A stretch of 64,000 nt of DNA from Maricaulis sp048269565 (GCF_048269565.1 NZ_JBLXIK010000008.1:35277-99276), one strand, 5' to 3'; shown: positions 36,091 through 45,476, counted from the first letter of the stretch. Notes: generated by a model not told the origin, from the sequence alone. Translations and numbers: made by a program.

Positions 36091-36930
36091 TTACTGGTAG
36101 ACGACGTACACGAAGGTGAACAGGAACAGCCAGACCACATCAACGAAGTGCCAGTACCAGGCAGCCGCTTCGAGGCCGAAATGCTTCTGCGGGCTCATCT
36201 GGCCATTCATCAGGCGGATCAGGCAGACCGCCAGGAAGATGGTGCCGATGATGACGTGTGCGCCGTGGAAGCCCGTCGCCATGAAGAAGGCGGAGCCATA
36301 CAGATTGCCCGAGATCGAGAACCCGGCTTCAAGATATTCAACCGCCTGCAGTGCGGTGAAGCACATGCCCAGGATCACGGTCAGCAACAGGCCGAGCTTG
36401 GCGCCCTTGCGGTCACCATGCTGCAGCGCGTGGTGCGCCCAGGTCACGGTCGTGCCCGAGAGCAGCAGCACCAGCGTATTCATCAGCGGGATATGCCAGG
36501 GATTGAAGGTCTCGACACCGGCAGGCGGCCAGGAGGCCAGCGCCGGATCAAGCCGGACATCATGGAAGATGGCGTATTCGAAGAAGACCCAGAACCAGGC
36601 GACAAAGAACATCACTTCCGAGGCAATGAACATGATCATGCCATAGCGCAGGCCAAGATCGACGACCGGGGTGTGGTCACCGCGATTGGCTTCCTTGATG
36701 ACATCGCCCCACCAGCCGATCATCGTGTAGATCACGACGCCGAAACCGAGGATCAGACCGCCCCACTCGCCATCGGCATACAGGATCGCCAGCGGACTGT
36801 CGGGTTCGACCAGCCCCTTCATATTGCCGACGGCACCGACGGCGAGAAGGAAGGCGCCCAGGGAGCCGACAAACGGCCACGGGCTTGGATCGACCAAGTG
36901 GTAATCGTGTTTTACGGCATGCCCAGCCAT
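36091..36930 (-). CDS. ctaE: Cytochrome c oxidase subunit III
   Basis: A 279-residue membrane protein with about seven helices. Typical stretches are HDYHLVDPSPWPFVGSLGAF (N-terminus, part), VMFFVAWFWVFFEYAIFHD, TGFHGAHVIIGTIFLAVCL and WYWHFVDVVWLFLFTFVYV, the latter carrying the conserved HFVDVVW. It stabilises the catalytic core and proton uptake. It lies 70 bp after ctaG; that gap holds a GCCCTG/CAGGGC inverted repeat (36957-36962, 36983-36988) without a T-run. Confidence 0.97.
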   Translation of the reverse strand: MAGHAVKHDYHLVDPSPWPFVGSLGAFLLAVGAVGNMKGLVEPDSPLAILYADGEWGGLILGFGVVIYTMIGWWGDVIKEANRGDHTPVVDLGLRYGMIMFIASEVMFFVAWFWVFFEYAIFHDVRLDPALASWPPAGVETFNPWHIPLMNTLVLLLSGTTVTWAHHALQHGDRKGAKLGLLLTVILGMCFTALQAVEYLEAGFSISGNLYGSAFFMATGFHGAHVIIGTIFLAVCLIRLMNGQMSPQKHFGLEAAAWYWHFVDVVWLFLFTFVYVVYQ

Positions 36931-37000
36931 CGCGAATCTCCTGCGACTTCAAATCAGCCCTGTTGCGTCGTGATAACCGCCGCAGGGCAAAGGTTCAATG

Positions 37001-37564
37001 TTAAGGCGCGGCGTCGCTTGGCGAAGACGCAGCCTCATCGGTTTCAAAAAACGTATAGGACAGGGTGATGGTGTGAACATCATCCAGATAGGACTCTTCC
37101 GCGATTAGCGGATCGACGAAGAACAGCACCGGCATATCGATGCTCTCGCCGGGTTCAAGTGTTTGTTCCGTGAAACAGAAGCACTCGATCTTGGAAAAAT
37201 ACGACGCGGCCTTGTAGGGCGCGACATTATAGGTCGCCACGCCGGTGACCCGGCGCGAGGAGGTGTTGGTGGCCCGGTAATAGGCCAGGCCGCTCTCGCC
37301 GACATTCAGCGTCAGGGCGCGCTGGAGCGGCTGGAAATCCCACGGGATATCGCGGCTGGTATTGGCGTCAAACAGGATGGTGACCTCGCGGTCGAGCACT
37401 TCGCCCGCCTCGCCGACCGCCACACGCGTGGTGCCGCCATAGCCGGTGACCTGACAGAACAGGCTGTAGAGCGGCACCGATGCGAAGGCGGCGCCGACCA
37501 TGGTGACCGCGGCAATGCCGGCAAACAACGCTGTACGCGCATTCTTGTCCTGCAGCCGCTTCAT
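37001..37564 (-). CDS. ctaG: Cytochrome c oxidase assembly protein CtaG (Cox11)
   Basis: A 187-residue copper chaperone that delivers copper to the CuB site of subunit I. One N-terminal membrane helix (ALFAGIAAVTMVGAAFASVP) is followed by a periplasmic domain with the copper-binding CFCFTEQTLEPGE motif and another Cys in LYSLFCQVTGYGG. ATG 37564 overlaps the stop of the small gene upstream (ATGA). Homologous order ctaB-small ORF-ctaG-ctaE is seen widely in alphaproteobacteria. Confidence 0.96.
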   Translation of the reverse strand: MKRLQDKNARTALFAGIAAVTMVGAAFASVPLYSLFCQVTGYGGTTRVAVGEAGEVLDREVTILFDANTSRDIPWDFQPLQRALTLNVGESGLAYYRATNTSSRRVTGVATYNVAPYKAASYFSKIECFCFTEQTLEPGESIDMPVLFFVDPLIAEESYLDDVHTITLSYTFFETDEAASSPSDAAP

Positions 37565-37782
37565 ACCGCACCTGCCTGGGCCAGGTTCTGGCCGATCCGG
37601 ATCACCGTGACGACGAAGACCAGCACACAAAATCCCAACAGGCTGAAGCCGATCGCCAGATTGCGGCGCTTGCGCGCGGCGATTTGCTCCGGGGTCAGGA
37701 CCACGGTCTCGCCCGGCACGACGCGGCCTTCACGGCCACCGAATGGCGTGTCTTCAGCGGGCTTGTCGTCCTGCGATGTCAT
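37561..37782 (-). CDS. Small oxidase-cluster membrane protein (CoxF-like)
   Basis: A 73-residue protein: a soluble N-terminus with the segment VVLTPEQIAARKRRNLAIG and one membrane helix (FSLLGFCVLVFVVTVIRIG). Tiny genes of this layout between ctaB and ctaG are labelled CoxF in rhizobia; the molecular role is unknown, probably oxidase assembly or a small accessory subunit. It overlaps both ctaB and ctaG by four bases, so translation of the three is coupled. Confidence 0.9.
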   Translation of the reverse strand: MTSQDDKPAEDTPFGGREGRVVPGETVVLTPEQIAARKRRNLAIGFSLLGFCVLVFVVTVIRIGQNLAQAGAV

Positions 37783-38774
37783 CCGTTCACTCCCGGCACC
37801 GCGATATAGGCACCAAAACCGTGTTCGATGATCAATGCGGCAAAAAGCACCGTCAGATACCCGATCGAATAGGCGAACAGGTCACGCGCCGCCTTGTCGC
37901 CGGCGCGCACGGCATAGAGTGCACCCTCTTCGGCCGACCCGGCCTCGCCGGCGCGGGAATTGAACACGCGCCAGGCCAGCAGCAGGAAGAGCGCGCCGCC
38001 ACCCAGCGAGGTCAGCGCATAGGCGATGCCGCCCAGACCGGTCAGCACCGGCGCACCGGCGAAGATCACCAGCACGATGGAATAGAGCAGGATCTGCAGC
38101 CGCGTCGATTTCGGCCCCTTTGCGACCGGCATCATCGGGATGCCGGCGGCGGCGTAATCGCCGCACTTGTAGAGCGCCAGCGCCCAGGAGTGCGGCGGCG
38201 TCCACAGGAAGATGATCATGAACAGGATGATGGCATCGAGCGAGATATGCCCGGTCGCCGCAACCCAGCCGATCATCGGCGGGAAAGCACCGGCGGCGCC
38301 GCCGATGACGATATTCTGCGGCGTCGAGCGCTTGAGATACATCGAGTAGATGACGGAATAGAAGACGATCGAGAAAGCCAGCAGGCCGGCGGCGAGATAA
38401 TTGCTCGCCAGCGCCATCATCATCACCGACAGGATGGAGGCGATGATGCCCAGACCGTAGGCATCGGCCTTGCTCACCGCGCCGCGCGGGATTGGCCGCT
38501 TGCGGGTGCGCTGCATGATGGCGTCGATATCGGCGTCATAGGCCATGTTGAGTGCGCCAGCGGCGCCGGCGCCGACGGCCAGGCTGAGAATGGCGATCGC
38601 CGCCAGCACCGGGTCCATGTCGACCGGTGCTGCCACCAGGCCGGCACAGGCGGTGAAGACGACAAGCGTCATCACGCGCGGCTTCATCAGGTCGAAAAAG
38701 TCGCGGGGCGAGGCCGTCGAAACGGCCCCGCCCTCTATGCGATGAACGCCGGGATTGGTGGAGGTGTCCGCCAT
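37779..38774 (-). CDS. ctaB: Protohaem IX farnesyltransferase (haem O synthase)
   Basis: A 331-residue UbiA-family membrane enzyme that adds a farnesyl group to haem b, the first step to haem a. The allylic diphosphate-binding motif is NMAYDADIDAIMQRTRKRPIPRG (quoted in part as YDADIDAIMQRT), with a second Asp-rich region near WTPPHSWALAL. About nine membrane helices. It lies 5 bp after ctaD and overlaps the CoxF-like gene. CtaA (haem A synthase) is not in the window. Confidence 0.96.
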   Translation of the reverse strand: MADTSTNPGVHRIEGGAVSTASPRDFFDLMKPRVMTLVVFTACAGLVAAPVDMDPVLAAIAILSLAVGAGAAGALNMAYDADIDAIMQRTRKRPIPRGAVSKADAYGLGIIASILSVMMMALASNYLAAGLLAFSIVFYSVIYSMYLKRSTPQNIVIGGAAGAFPPMIGWVAATGHISLDAIILFMIIFLWTPPHSWALALYKCGDYAAAGIPMMPVAKGPKSTRLQILLYSIVLVIFAGAPVLTGLGGIAYALTSLGGGALFLLLAWRVFNSRAGEAGSAEEGALYAVRAGDKAARDLFAYSIGYLTVLFAALIIEHGFGAYIAVPGVNG

Positions 38775-38779
38775 GGCGC

Positions 38780-40408
38780 CTATTTGATCCGTGGCAGCTC
38801 ATTGAACTGGTGGAAAGGCGGTGGCGAGGACAGCGTCCACTCCAGCGTGGTTGCGCCTTCGCCCCATGGATTGGCCTCGGCCTTGCGGCGGCGGATCGCG
38901 GCATCAATCAGCACGGCGAAGAACAGGACCATACCGACCAGCATGATCAGGTAACCGTAGGAGGAGACCTTGTTCCAGAGCTCGAAACCGTCAGCGTAGT
39001 CAACATAGCGCCGCGGCATGCCCTGCAGACCCAGGAAGTGCTGCGGGAAGAAGATCACGTTGGCGCCCACGAAGAAGAACAGGAATTGCAGACGCGCCAG
39101 GACGGAGTTGTATTTCACGCCCCAGATCTTCTCGAACCAGTAGTACCAGCCGGCGAAGATCGCGAACACGGCGCCGAGCGACAGCACGTAGTGGAAGTGG
39201 GCCACGACGTAATAGGTATCATGCAGCGAGGCATCGACGCCGGCATTGGCCAGGACCACACCGGTGACGCCGCCAACGGTGAACAGGAAGATGAAGCCGA
39301 TCGCCCACAGCATCGGCGTGCGCAATTCCATCGAACCGCCCCACATCGTCGCGACCCATGAGAAGATCTTGATGCCGGTCGGCACCGCGATGACCATGGT
39401 GGCGGCCACGAAATAGGCCTTCAGATCGACCGGCATGCCCACGGTGTACATGTGGTGGGCCCAGACGATGAAGCCGATCGCGCCGATCGAGACCATGGCA
39501 TAGGCCATGCCGAGATAACCGAAGACCGGCTTGCGCGAGAAGGTCGAGACAATGTGCGAGATCATGCCGAATCCGGGCAGGATCAGGATGTAGACTTCCG
39601 GGTGACCGAAGAACCAGAACAGATGCTGGAACATCACCGGATCGCCACCACCGGCGGGATCAAAGAAGGCGGTGCCGAAATTGCGGTCGGTCAGCAGCAT
39701 GGTCAGCGCGCCGGCGAGAACCGGGAGCGAGAGCAGCAGCAGGAAGACCGTCACCAGGATCGACCACACGAACAGGGGCATCTTGTGCATGGTCATGCCC
39801 GGGGCACGCATATTGAAAATCGTGGTGATGAAGTTGATGGCACCGAGGATCGAGCTGATACCGGCAATGTGCAGCGACAGGATCAGCAGATCCATCGCCG
39901 GTCCGGGATGGCCCGTGGTCGAGAGCGGCGGATAGAGCACCCAGCCACCACCGAAACCATTGGCGGCGCCGGCACCGGGCACGAACATCGACATCAGCGC
40001 CAGCGCCAGTGCGAAGGGCAGGAGCCAGAAGGAGATGTTGTTCATGCGCGGGAAGGCCATGTCAGGCGCGCCGATCATCAGCGGCACAAACCAGTTGCCG
40101 AAGCCGCCGATCATGGCCGGCATGACCATGAAGAAGATCATGATCAGACCATGCATGGTCGTGATGACATTGTAGTTCTGCGCATCACCGAAGAAGCCGC
40201 CGAACGCCGTACCGTTGAAGACCTGCAGGCCTGGCTCGGCCAGTTCCCAGCGGATCAGGCCGGACATGCCGCCACCGATAACCCCCGCGATAATCGCGAA
40301 GATCAGGTACATCGTGCCGATGTCCTTGTGGTTGGTGGAGAAGACCCAGCGCTTCCAGTCCCACATGCTTGGGGTGTGAGCGTCGTGATTTGCGGCGTCA
40401 GCAGACAT
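38780..40408 (-). CDS. ctaD: Cytochrome c oxidase subunit I (aa3 type)
   Basis: A 542-residue twelve-helix catalytic subunit binding haem a, haem a3 and CuB. Family marks include WVFSTNHKDIGTMYL, FFGHPEVYILILPGFGM with the CuB His and cross-linked Tyr, AHHMYTVGMPVD with the His pair, and HDTYYVVAHFHYVLSLG with the haem a3/a ligands. PGFGMISHIV and the Glu in HPEVY mark an A-type proton-pumping oxidase. It lies 14 bp after ctaC and is the second gene of the cta operon. Confidence 0.98.
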   Translation of the reverse strand: MSADAANHDAHTPSMWDWKRWVFSTNHKDIGTMYLIFAIIAGVIGGGMSGLIRWELAEPGLQVFNGTAFGGFFGDAQNYNVITTMHGLIMIFFMVMPAMIGGFGNWFVPLMIGAPDMAFPRMNNISFWLLPFALALALMSMFVPGAGAANGFGGGWVLYPPLSTTGHPGPAMDLLILSLHIAGISSILGAINFITTIFNMRAPGMTMHKMPLFVWSILVTVFLLLLSLPVLAGALTMLLTDRNFGTAFFDPAGGGDPVMFQHLFWFFGHPEVYILILPGFGMISHIVSTFSRKPVFGYLGMAYAMVSIGAIGFIVWAHHMYTVGMPVDLKAYFVAATMVIAVPTGIKIFSWVATMWGGSMELRTPMLWAIGFIFLFTVGGVTGVVLANAGVDASLHDTYYVVAHFHYVLSLGAVFAIFAGWYYWFEKIWGVKYNSVLARLQFLFFFVGANVIFFPQHFLGLQGMPRRYVDYADGFELWNKVSSYGYLIMLVGMVLFFAVLIDAAIRRRKAEANPWGEGATTLEWTLSSPPPFHQFNELPRIK

Positions 40409-40422
40409 GGTTCAGCCCATTC

Positions 40423-41259
40423 CTAATCGAGTTGCGCCAAGCGCGTATCCCGCGCGGCTTCGTATGCGGCAATAACGGCATTCGATTCATCGGTGCCCGG
40501 CTCGGCCGCGATCCAGGCGTCGAACGTGTCCTGGGACACGACCCGGATCTCGATCGGCATGAAGGCATGCCCCTGGCCGCACAATTCCGAGCACTGGCCG
40601 TAATAGGCCCCTTCCTCGGTGACCTGGAACCAGGCCTCATTGATGCGCCCCGGGATGGCATCGATCTTGGTGCCGAAGGCCGGCATGGCGAAATTGTGGA
40701 TCACATCGGTTGCCGTGACCTGCAGCCGGACGATCGCATTCACCGGGACAACCAGCGGGTAGTCGACGGAGAGATTGCGGTGCTGCCCCGGCTGGATCTC
40801 GTCATCCGGGATCATGATGGACAGATATTCCATCGCGCCCTGGTCCGGATACTCATAGGTCCAGTTCCACTGATTGCCGGTCGCCTTGATCGTGAAATCG
40901 GCGTCAGGAATCTCTTCTTGATAATACAGAAGCGGGAAGGAAAAGACCGAGATCGCGATCAGGATCACGACGGGCAGCGCCGTCCAGACCACTTCGAGCA
41001 GCGTATTATGGCTGTTCTTGCTCGGAACCGGATTGGATTTCGTATTGTAGCGAACCATGACCCAGATCAGCAGGGCCATGACGAAGAGCGTGATCGGAAT
41101 GATGATCCACAGCAGCAAGGTGTGGAACTCGGTGATCCGCTCCATGATCGGCGTAACGGCAGGCTGGAGCCCCAGCGCCCCGTCCACCGGCACGTCAAAC
41201 GCGAAAGCGGAGGTGGATGCGCAGATCCAGGTGAGCACGATTGCGGTCAAGAAACGCAT
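40423..41259 (-). CDS. ctaC: Cytochrome c oxidase subunit II
   Basis: A 278-residue subunit: a cleavable signal (RFLTAIVLTWICASTSAFAF), two membrane helices, and a periplasmic cupredoxin domain with the CuA ligands in YYGQCSELCGQGHAFMPI and an upstream His in DVIHNFAMPAFG. It has no fused cytochrome c domain, so it takes electrons from a separate cytochrome c. The aromatic patch GNQWNWTYEYPD is on the electron entry path. ATG 41259 is the natural start; it is the first gene of the cta operon, behind the promoter at 41316-41344. Confidence 0.97.
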   Translation of the reverse strand: MRFLTAIVLTWICASTSAFAFDVPVDGALGLQPAVTPIMERITEFHTLLLWIIIPITLFVMALLIWVMVRYNTKSNPVPSKNSHNTLLEVVWTALPVVILIAISVFSFPLLYYQEEIPDADFTIKATGNQWNWTYEYPDQGAMEYLSIMIPDDEIQPGQHRNLSVDYPLVVPVNAIVRLQVTATDVIHNFAMPAFGTKIDAIPGRINEAWFQVTEEGAYYGQCSELCGQGHAFMPIEIRVVSQDTFDAWIAAEPGTDESNAVIAAYEAARDTRLAQLD

Positions 41260-41315
41260 GGCTTCCCCATACAAGTCAGGCGTGAAGGCGAGGAAACCCT
41301 CACCGATGGCGGCGG

Positions 41316-41344
41316 AATATAGAGCCGGTCACCTGCGCTGTCAG
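41316..41344 (-). promoter_or_regulatory. Candidate sigma-70 promoter of the cta operon
   Basis: On the minus strand, CTGACA (41344-41339) and TATATT (41321-41316) are 17 bp apart, a near-consensus pair. Transcription would start near 41309, giving a ~50-nt leader before ctaC. The pair overlaps an imperfect palindrome, GGTCACCTG (41327-41335) and CAGGTCACC (41342-41350), which could be an operator covering the -35 and spacer. Confidence 0.6.
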
Positions 41345-41350
41345 GTCACC

Positions 41351-41669
41351 AAGCACACTTTTTGTAGTGCCTTGCGCAGGGCATGATCGGTTTTGAGCGA
41401 AAATTCAAGCTGATCAGACGTTTAAGTCCGAGGTCAGCGACTGCAATAAAGCCGCTTTCCGCATGAAATTGCTGCCCGATTGCCCATCCTGCGGCAATTT
41501 TACGCGCGTTCTGCGTCCAATCGTCTCACCGGGCTGCGCGGGGCCAGGCGCGCGAGTCGCACGGCACCTGGGGATGACGCGCTGCGATTGCCCCCGCCCG
41601 CGCTTATTCCCTAGCGGCGCAGGCTGAACTATGTCTAGCGCATCCGAAAAGCGAGAAGCGAGGCCCATC
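41351..41669. other. Gene-free region between the cta and tldD promoters
   Basis: About 320 bases between two divergent genes with no open frame I can support. It contains AT-rich patches near 41360-41430 and a GC-rich part later. The tldD promoter and ribosome binding site (GAGG near 41660) must lie at its right end; an ATG at 41631 in the tldD frame is an alternative start. I see no clear repeat or RNA gene. Confidence 0.5.
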
Positions 41670-43082
41670 ATGTCCGACGAACCGATCAGCCAGTTCGAAT
41701 TCGATGCGGACGACGTCCGGCCGGTGCTGGCCGAGGCCCTTGATGGCGCCGATGACGGCGAGCTCTTCCTGGAAACCGCCGCCTCCGAATCACTCGTCTT
41801 CGACGATGGGCGCATGAAGGCCTCCAGTTTCGACACCAGCCGCGGCTTCGGCCTGCGCTGCGTCTCCGGCGAGGCCTTCGGCTTTGCCCATTCCTCGGAC
41901 CCGACGCTGGCCGCGGTCAAGCGCGCCGCCGAAACCGCTTCGGCCGTGAAGCGGGGGCCTGCCGCCGTCCTCGCGCCGCCGCCGGCCGGCACCAATCGCA
42001 AGCTCTATGACGCCATCGACCCGGTCGCCAATCCGGCCTTCGAGGTCAAATCGGCCCTGCTGCAGGAAATCGACGCCTATTGCCGCGCCAAGGATCCGTC
42101 CGTGGTGCAGGTCAGCGCCTCGATCGCCGGCTCGTTGCGTTCGATCTCGGTGCTGCGCGCCGACGGCGACATGAAAACCGATATTCGCCCGCTCGTCCGG
42201 CTCAATGTCTCCGTCACCGTCGAACGCGATGGCCGCCGTGAGACCGGCTCGGCCGGGGCCGGCGGACGCGCCGAGTTTGACCAGTGGATCGCCCCCGACG
42301 CCTGGAAGGGTCTCGCCAACGAGGCGATGCGGATTGCCCGCGTCAATCTCGACGCGGTCGACATCCCGGCCGGGGTCATGGATGTGGTGCTCGGACCGGG
42401 CTGGCCGGCCGTGCTGTTGCACGAGGCCGTCGGTCACGGCCTGGAAGGCGATTTCAACCGCAAGGGCTCCTCGGCCTTTGCCGGACGCATGGGCGAGCGC
42501 GTCGCCGCTGCCGGGGTCACCATTGTCGATGATGGCACGATGGAGAAGCGCCGCGGCTCCCTGACCATTGATGATGAGGGCACGCCGACCGAGCGCACGG
42601 TGCTGATCGAGGACGGCATCCTGGTCGGCTATATGCAGGACCGGATGAATGCGCGCCTGATGGGCCAGAAGCCGACCGGCAATGGCCGCCGGCAATCCTA
42701 TGCCTATCCGCCGCTGCCGCGCATGACGAATACCTACATGCTCGCCGGCCGGCACAAGCCCGAGGAAATGGTCGCCAGCCTCACCGACGGCATCTACGCC
42801 GTCAATTTCGGCGGTGGCCAGGTCGATATCACCTCCGGCAAATTCGTCTTCCAGTGCACCGAGGCCTACCGGGTCCGCAACGGCAAGATCGAGGCGCCGG
42901 TCAAGGGCGCCACCCTGATTGGCGACGGCCCGACCGCGCTGACCCAGATCTCGATGATCGGCGATGATTTCGAGATGGATCCGGGTGTCGGCATGTGCGG
43001 CAAGGGCGGTCAGGGCGTGCCGGTCGGGGTCGGCCAGCCGAGCCTGAAAATCACCGGCCTGACCGTCGGCGGCGCTGCCTGA
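41670..43082 (+). CDS. tldD: Metalloprotease TldD
   Basis: A 470-residue member of the TldD/PmbA family, zinc-dependent peptidases that act with TldE/PmbA on unfolded peptides and some antibacterial peptides. The zinc motif is HEAVGHGLEGD, an HExxxH. Other marks are the N-terminal ELFLETAASESLVFDDGR, later YMQDRMNARLMGQKPTGNGRR (quoted in part) and a C-terminal MCGKGGQGVPVGVGQP. The ATG at 41670 has GAGG 6-7 bases before it; ATG 41631 would add 13 residues. A tldE/pmbA partner is not in the window. Confidence 0.95.
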   Translation: MSDEPISQFEFDADDVRPVLAEALDGADDGELFLETAASESLVFDDGRMKASSFDTSRGFGLRCVSGEAFGFAHSSDPTLAAVKRAAETASAVKRGPAAVLAPPPAGTNRKLYDAIDPVANPAFEVKSALLQEIDAYCRAKDPSVVQVSASIAGSLRSISVLRADGDMKTDIRPLVRLNVSVTVERDGRRETGSAGAGGRAEFDQWIAPDAWKGLANEAMRIARVNLDAVDIPAGVMDVVLGPGWPAVLLHEAVGHGLEGDFNRKGSSAFAGRMGERVAAAGVTIVDDGTMEKRRGSLTIDDEGTPTERTVLIEDGILVGYMQDRMNARLMGQKPTGNGRRQSYAYPPLPRMTNTYMLAGRHKPEEMVASLTDGIYAVNFGGGQVDITSGKFVFQCTEAYRVRNGKIEAPVKGATLIGDGPTALTQISMIGDDFEMDPGVGMCGKGGQGVPVGVGQPSLKITGLTVGGAA

Positions 43083-43169
43083 CGGAAAAACAATGATTTT
43101 GGTGTAGGCCTGCCATAGAAGGCTCCGGCCGTGGTTTTCACCGCCGGGATCGCGCGGATGTGAGCTACG

Positions 43170-43185
43170 TTACCAATCGTTACAT
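43170..43185 (+). promoter_or_regulatory. Shared direct-repeat motif before TonB receptor 1
   Basis: TTACCAATCGTTACAT at 43170-43185, with the preceding G, makes a GTTAC-N5-GTTAC direct repeat with a 10-bp period. The same 16-mer with one mismatch lies at the same relative place before the second receptor (45477-45492). Both genes also share TTTGTGGGGACA directly before the ATG. A 10-bp repeat period is typical of OmpR/PhoB-family binding sites, but the regulator is unknown. Confidence 0.6.
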
Positions 43186-43251
43186 GGTGTGTGCCACGGT
43201 GAATTGTTATCCCGGGGACAGCCTGGGGGCAGGCGCATTTTGTGGGGACAT

Positions 43252-45363
43252 ATGCGAGGACTACTTACATCCGCGATAGCGGGCGCGGCCTGTCTTGCCG
43301 TGATCGACGCACCAGCCTGGTCGCAGGACGGGCCGGTCGCCGGCGCGGAAACCGAAACCGGAGCCCGTCGCGGGCTGTCGATTTTCAGCAAGGCCTATTT
43401 CGATCAGTTCTCGCCCGTCACGGCGCTCGACATGGTTCAGCGCATTCCCGGCTTCTCGGTCTCCGATGGCGATACCAGCCGTCGGGGTCTCGGTGACAGT
43501 TTCGGCAATGTCCTGATCAATGGCCGCCGCCCGTCCAACAAGTCCCTGAGCCTCGACACCGTCCTGCAGCGCATTCCGATCAACGATGTCGAACGGCTTG
43601 AGCTGATCCAGGGCGCGCAACCGGAATACAATATGCGCGGCCATGCCCGGCTGGTGAATATCATCCTGGCGCCCGGGGCGGGTAATTCCGGCTCATGGGA
43701 CGCGCGCCTGCAATATTCGCCTGCCGGCCGGCTGGGACCACGCGGCATCATCGCCTACGCCACGGTCCAGGGGCCGGTCGAACTCACCTTTGGCCTCGAC
43801 ACCGGCACGTCGGGAAACCGGATTCGGCGCCGCCGCGCCCTCCAGGACGCCAGCGGCGCGGTGCTCGAGCTGCAGCGCGACAATGATCAGCGCCAGTATC
43901 GCGAAGCCGTTCCCACCCTTTCGCTCAACTGGACCGTCGATGATCGGTCAACCCTGCGCTTCGACCTGCAGGGCACTGTGTGGGACTGGCACCGCAACCA
44001 GACCTCCTTCGTCGACGCGCCGGCCGGCAGCGGCGTTGCGCCGCTGCGCTATGAGCAGAACCAGACCGGCAATCATGGTCACTCCTATCAGGGGATGGTG
44101 ACCTATAGCCGTGACCTGACCGATGCCATCTCGATCCAGACCATGGGGCTGGTGAATCGCGAGATGTGGGATGACGGGCCGGAAGCCTACGAGACCTATG
44201 ATCCTGTGATCGGATATCTCGGTGCGATCATTGTCTCATCGACCGGCGAGACCGAGGAAACGGCACTCCGCCAGACCCTCGCCTGGACAGCCGATGCGCG
44301 GCACACATTTGAGTTTGGCGCCGAGATTGCCGTCAATGCGCGCGATACCGGCCTGGTGCTGTTCGAGGATGATGGCACCCGGATCACCGAAATCATACTT
44401 CCCGTCGCCAATACCCGCGTCGAGGAAACCCGCAGCGAGATCTTCGCTCATCATACCTGGACGGTCAGCGACCGCCTGAGTGTCGAGAGCGGCCTGCGCT
44501 ACGAGTTCTCCGAAATTGTCCAGAGCGGTGACTTCCAGCAATCGCGCTCCTTCGCCTACCCCAAACCGGCTGTGACGTTGAACTGGCGCCAGGACGATCA
44601 GAATCGTCTGCGTGTCACAGCGCGCCGTGATGTCGACCAGCTCGATTTCGGCAATTTCGCCAGCGTTGTTGATATCGCGGACAACAATGCGACCCTCGGC
44701 AATCCCGACTATGTACCCCAGCGCACCTGGACGCTCGAGGCTGAATGGGTGCGCCAGTTCGGCGAGGACGGCTCGGTCTCCTTGCAGGTCGGCCATGACT
44801 GGATCGAGGATCTCGATGGGTCGGTCCCGGTCACCACGCCGGGCGGCGTGTTCGACGCGCCGGGCAATATCGGCGACGGCACCAATTTTCGCGTCACCGC
44901 CGATCTGACGACACCACTCGATGGCTTCGGTGTTGCCGATGCCGTGCTCAATATTTTTGCCGAATGGTACAAGACCAGTGTCGAGGATCCGCTGACCGGT
45001 GCCGACATTCCCTTCGCCGCCGTGCGGGAGTGGGAGTTCGGCCTGGACTTCCGCCAGACCCTCGCCGCGCAGCAGCTGGCCTGGGGCTGGGATTACCACT
45101 GGGTCAGTGACCGCCGGGTCTTCCTCGCCCAGGAGCAGCGCCTTCACAACAATACCGATGGCGATCTCGACCTCTATATCGAGACGACACGTTGGGGCGG
45201 TGTGACGACCCGGCTCGGGGTGGATGGCCTGCTCAATAATGGCGATGACCGCGAGCGGGTTTTCTACGCCGGCTCCCGGGCAGCCGGCGTTGTGGACGCC
45301 ATCGAGCACCGCAATGAAAGCAGCGGTGCAAGCTGGTATCTGCGGGTGCGCGGCACGTTCTGA
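43252..45363 (+). CDS. TonB-dependent outer-membrane receptor (tandem copy 1)
   Basis: A 703-residue receptor: signal peptide (LLTSAIAGAACLAVIDAPAWS), plug domain from about residue 45 (ALDMVQRIPGFSVSDGD, GLGDSFGNVLINGRRPSNKS, EYNMRGHARLVNIIL), and a barrel ending in an aromatic residue (RVRGTF). A separate canonical TonB box is not obvious. Substrate unknown. ATG 43252 is chosen because it begins the signal peptide and the upstream in-frame extension to 43189 does not. It is followed 200 bp later by a close paralogue; many segments are near-identical at protein level (e.g. GNPDYVPQRTWTLEAEW), so a tandem duplication is likely. Confidence 0.93.
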   Translation: MRGLLTSAIAGAACLAVIDAPAWSQDGPVAGAETETGARRGLSIFSKAYFDQFSPVTALDMVQRIPGFSVSDGDTSRRGLGDSFGNVLINGRRPSNKSLSLDTVLQRIPINDVERLELIQGAQPEYNMRGHARLVNIILAPGAGNSGSWDARLQYSPAGRLGPRGIIAYATVQGPVELTFGLDTGTSGNRIRRRRALQDASGAVLELQRDNDQRQYREAVPTLSLNWTVDDRSTLRFDLQGTVWDWHRNQTSFVDAPAGSGVAPLRYEQNQTGNHGHSYQGMVTYSRDLTDAISIQTMGLVNREMWDDGPEAYETYDPVIGYLGAIIVSSTGETEETALRQTLAWTADARHTFEFGAEIAVNARDTGLVLFEDDGTRITEIILPVANTRVEETRSEIFAHHTWTVSDRLSVESGLRYEFSEIVQSGDFQQSRSFAYPKPAVTLNWRQDDQNRLRVTARRDVDQLDFGNFASVVDIADNNATLGNPDYVPQRTWTLEAEWVRQFGEDGSVSLQVGHDWIEDLDGSVPVTTPGGVFDAPGNIGDGTNFRVTADLTTPLDGFGVADAVLNIFAEWYKTSVEDPLTGADIPFAAVREWEFGLDFRQTLAAQQLAWGWDYHWVSDRRVFLAQEQRLHNNTDGDLDLYIETTRWGGVTTRLGVDGLLNNGDDRERVFYAGSRAAGVVDAIEHRNESSGASWYLRVRGTF

Positions 45364-45375
45364 GATCAGAGCAGT

Positions 45376-45387
45376 GAGTCCGGACTC
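45376..45387. repeat. 12-bp perfect palindrome made of two GANTC sites
   Basis: GAGTCCGGACTC is a perfect palindrome that contains a CcrM site in each half. It lies 13 bp after the first TonB receptor gene, in a 200-bp AT-rich gap that precedes the second. There is no T-run, so a terminator is unlikely. Confidence 0.6.
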
Positions 45388-45476
45388 GCGAATGCAAAAT
45401 ACTCAAACTTTAAGTCCGTCTCCATTAAAATTACTCAATCAATTGCCCATTTAATTACCTCTACTTGTCTCCACAA

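Noticed and set aside
43189..43251. Upstream start for the first TonB receptor (and similarly 45522 for the second)
   Set aside because: The extra codons are not conserved between the two paralogues and would put the signal peptide in the middle of the N-terminus; the shared TTTGTGGGGACA before 43252 and 45564 supports the later ATG codons.
45376..45387. Terminator after the first TonB receptor
   Set aside because: The palindrome has no loop of usable size and no T-run, so it fits a protein or methylation site better than a terminator.
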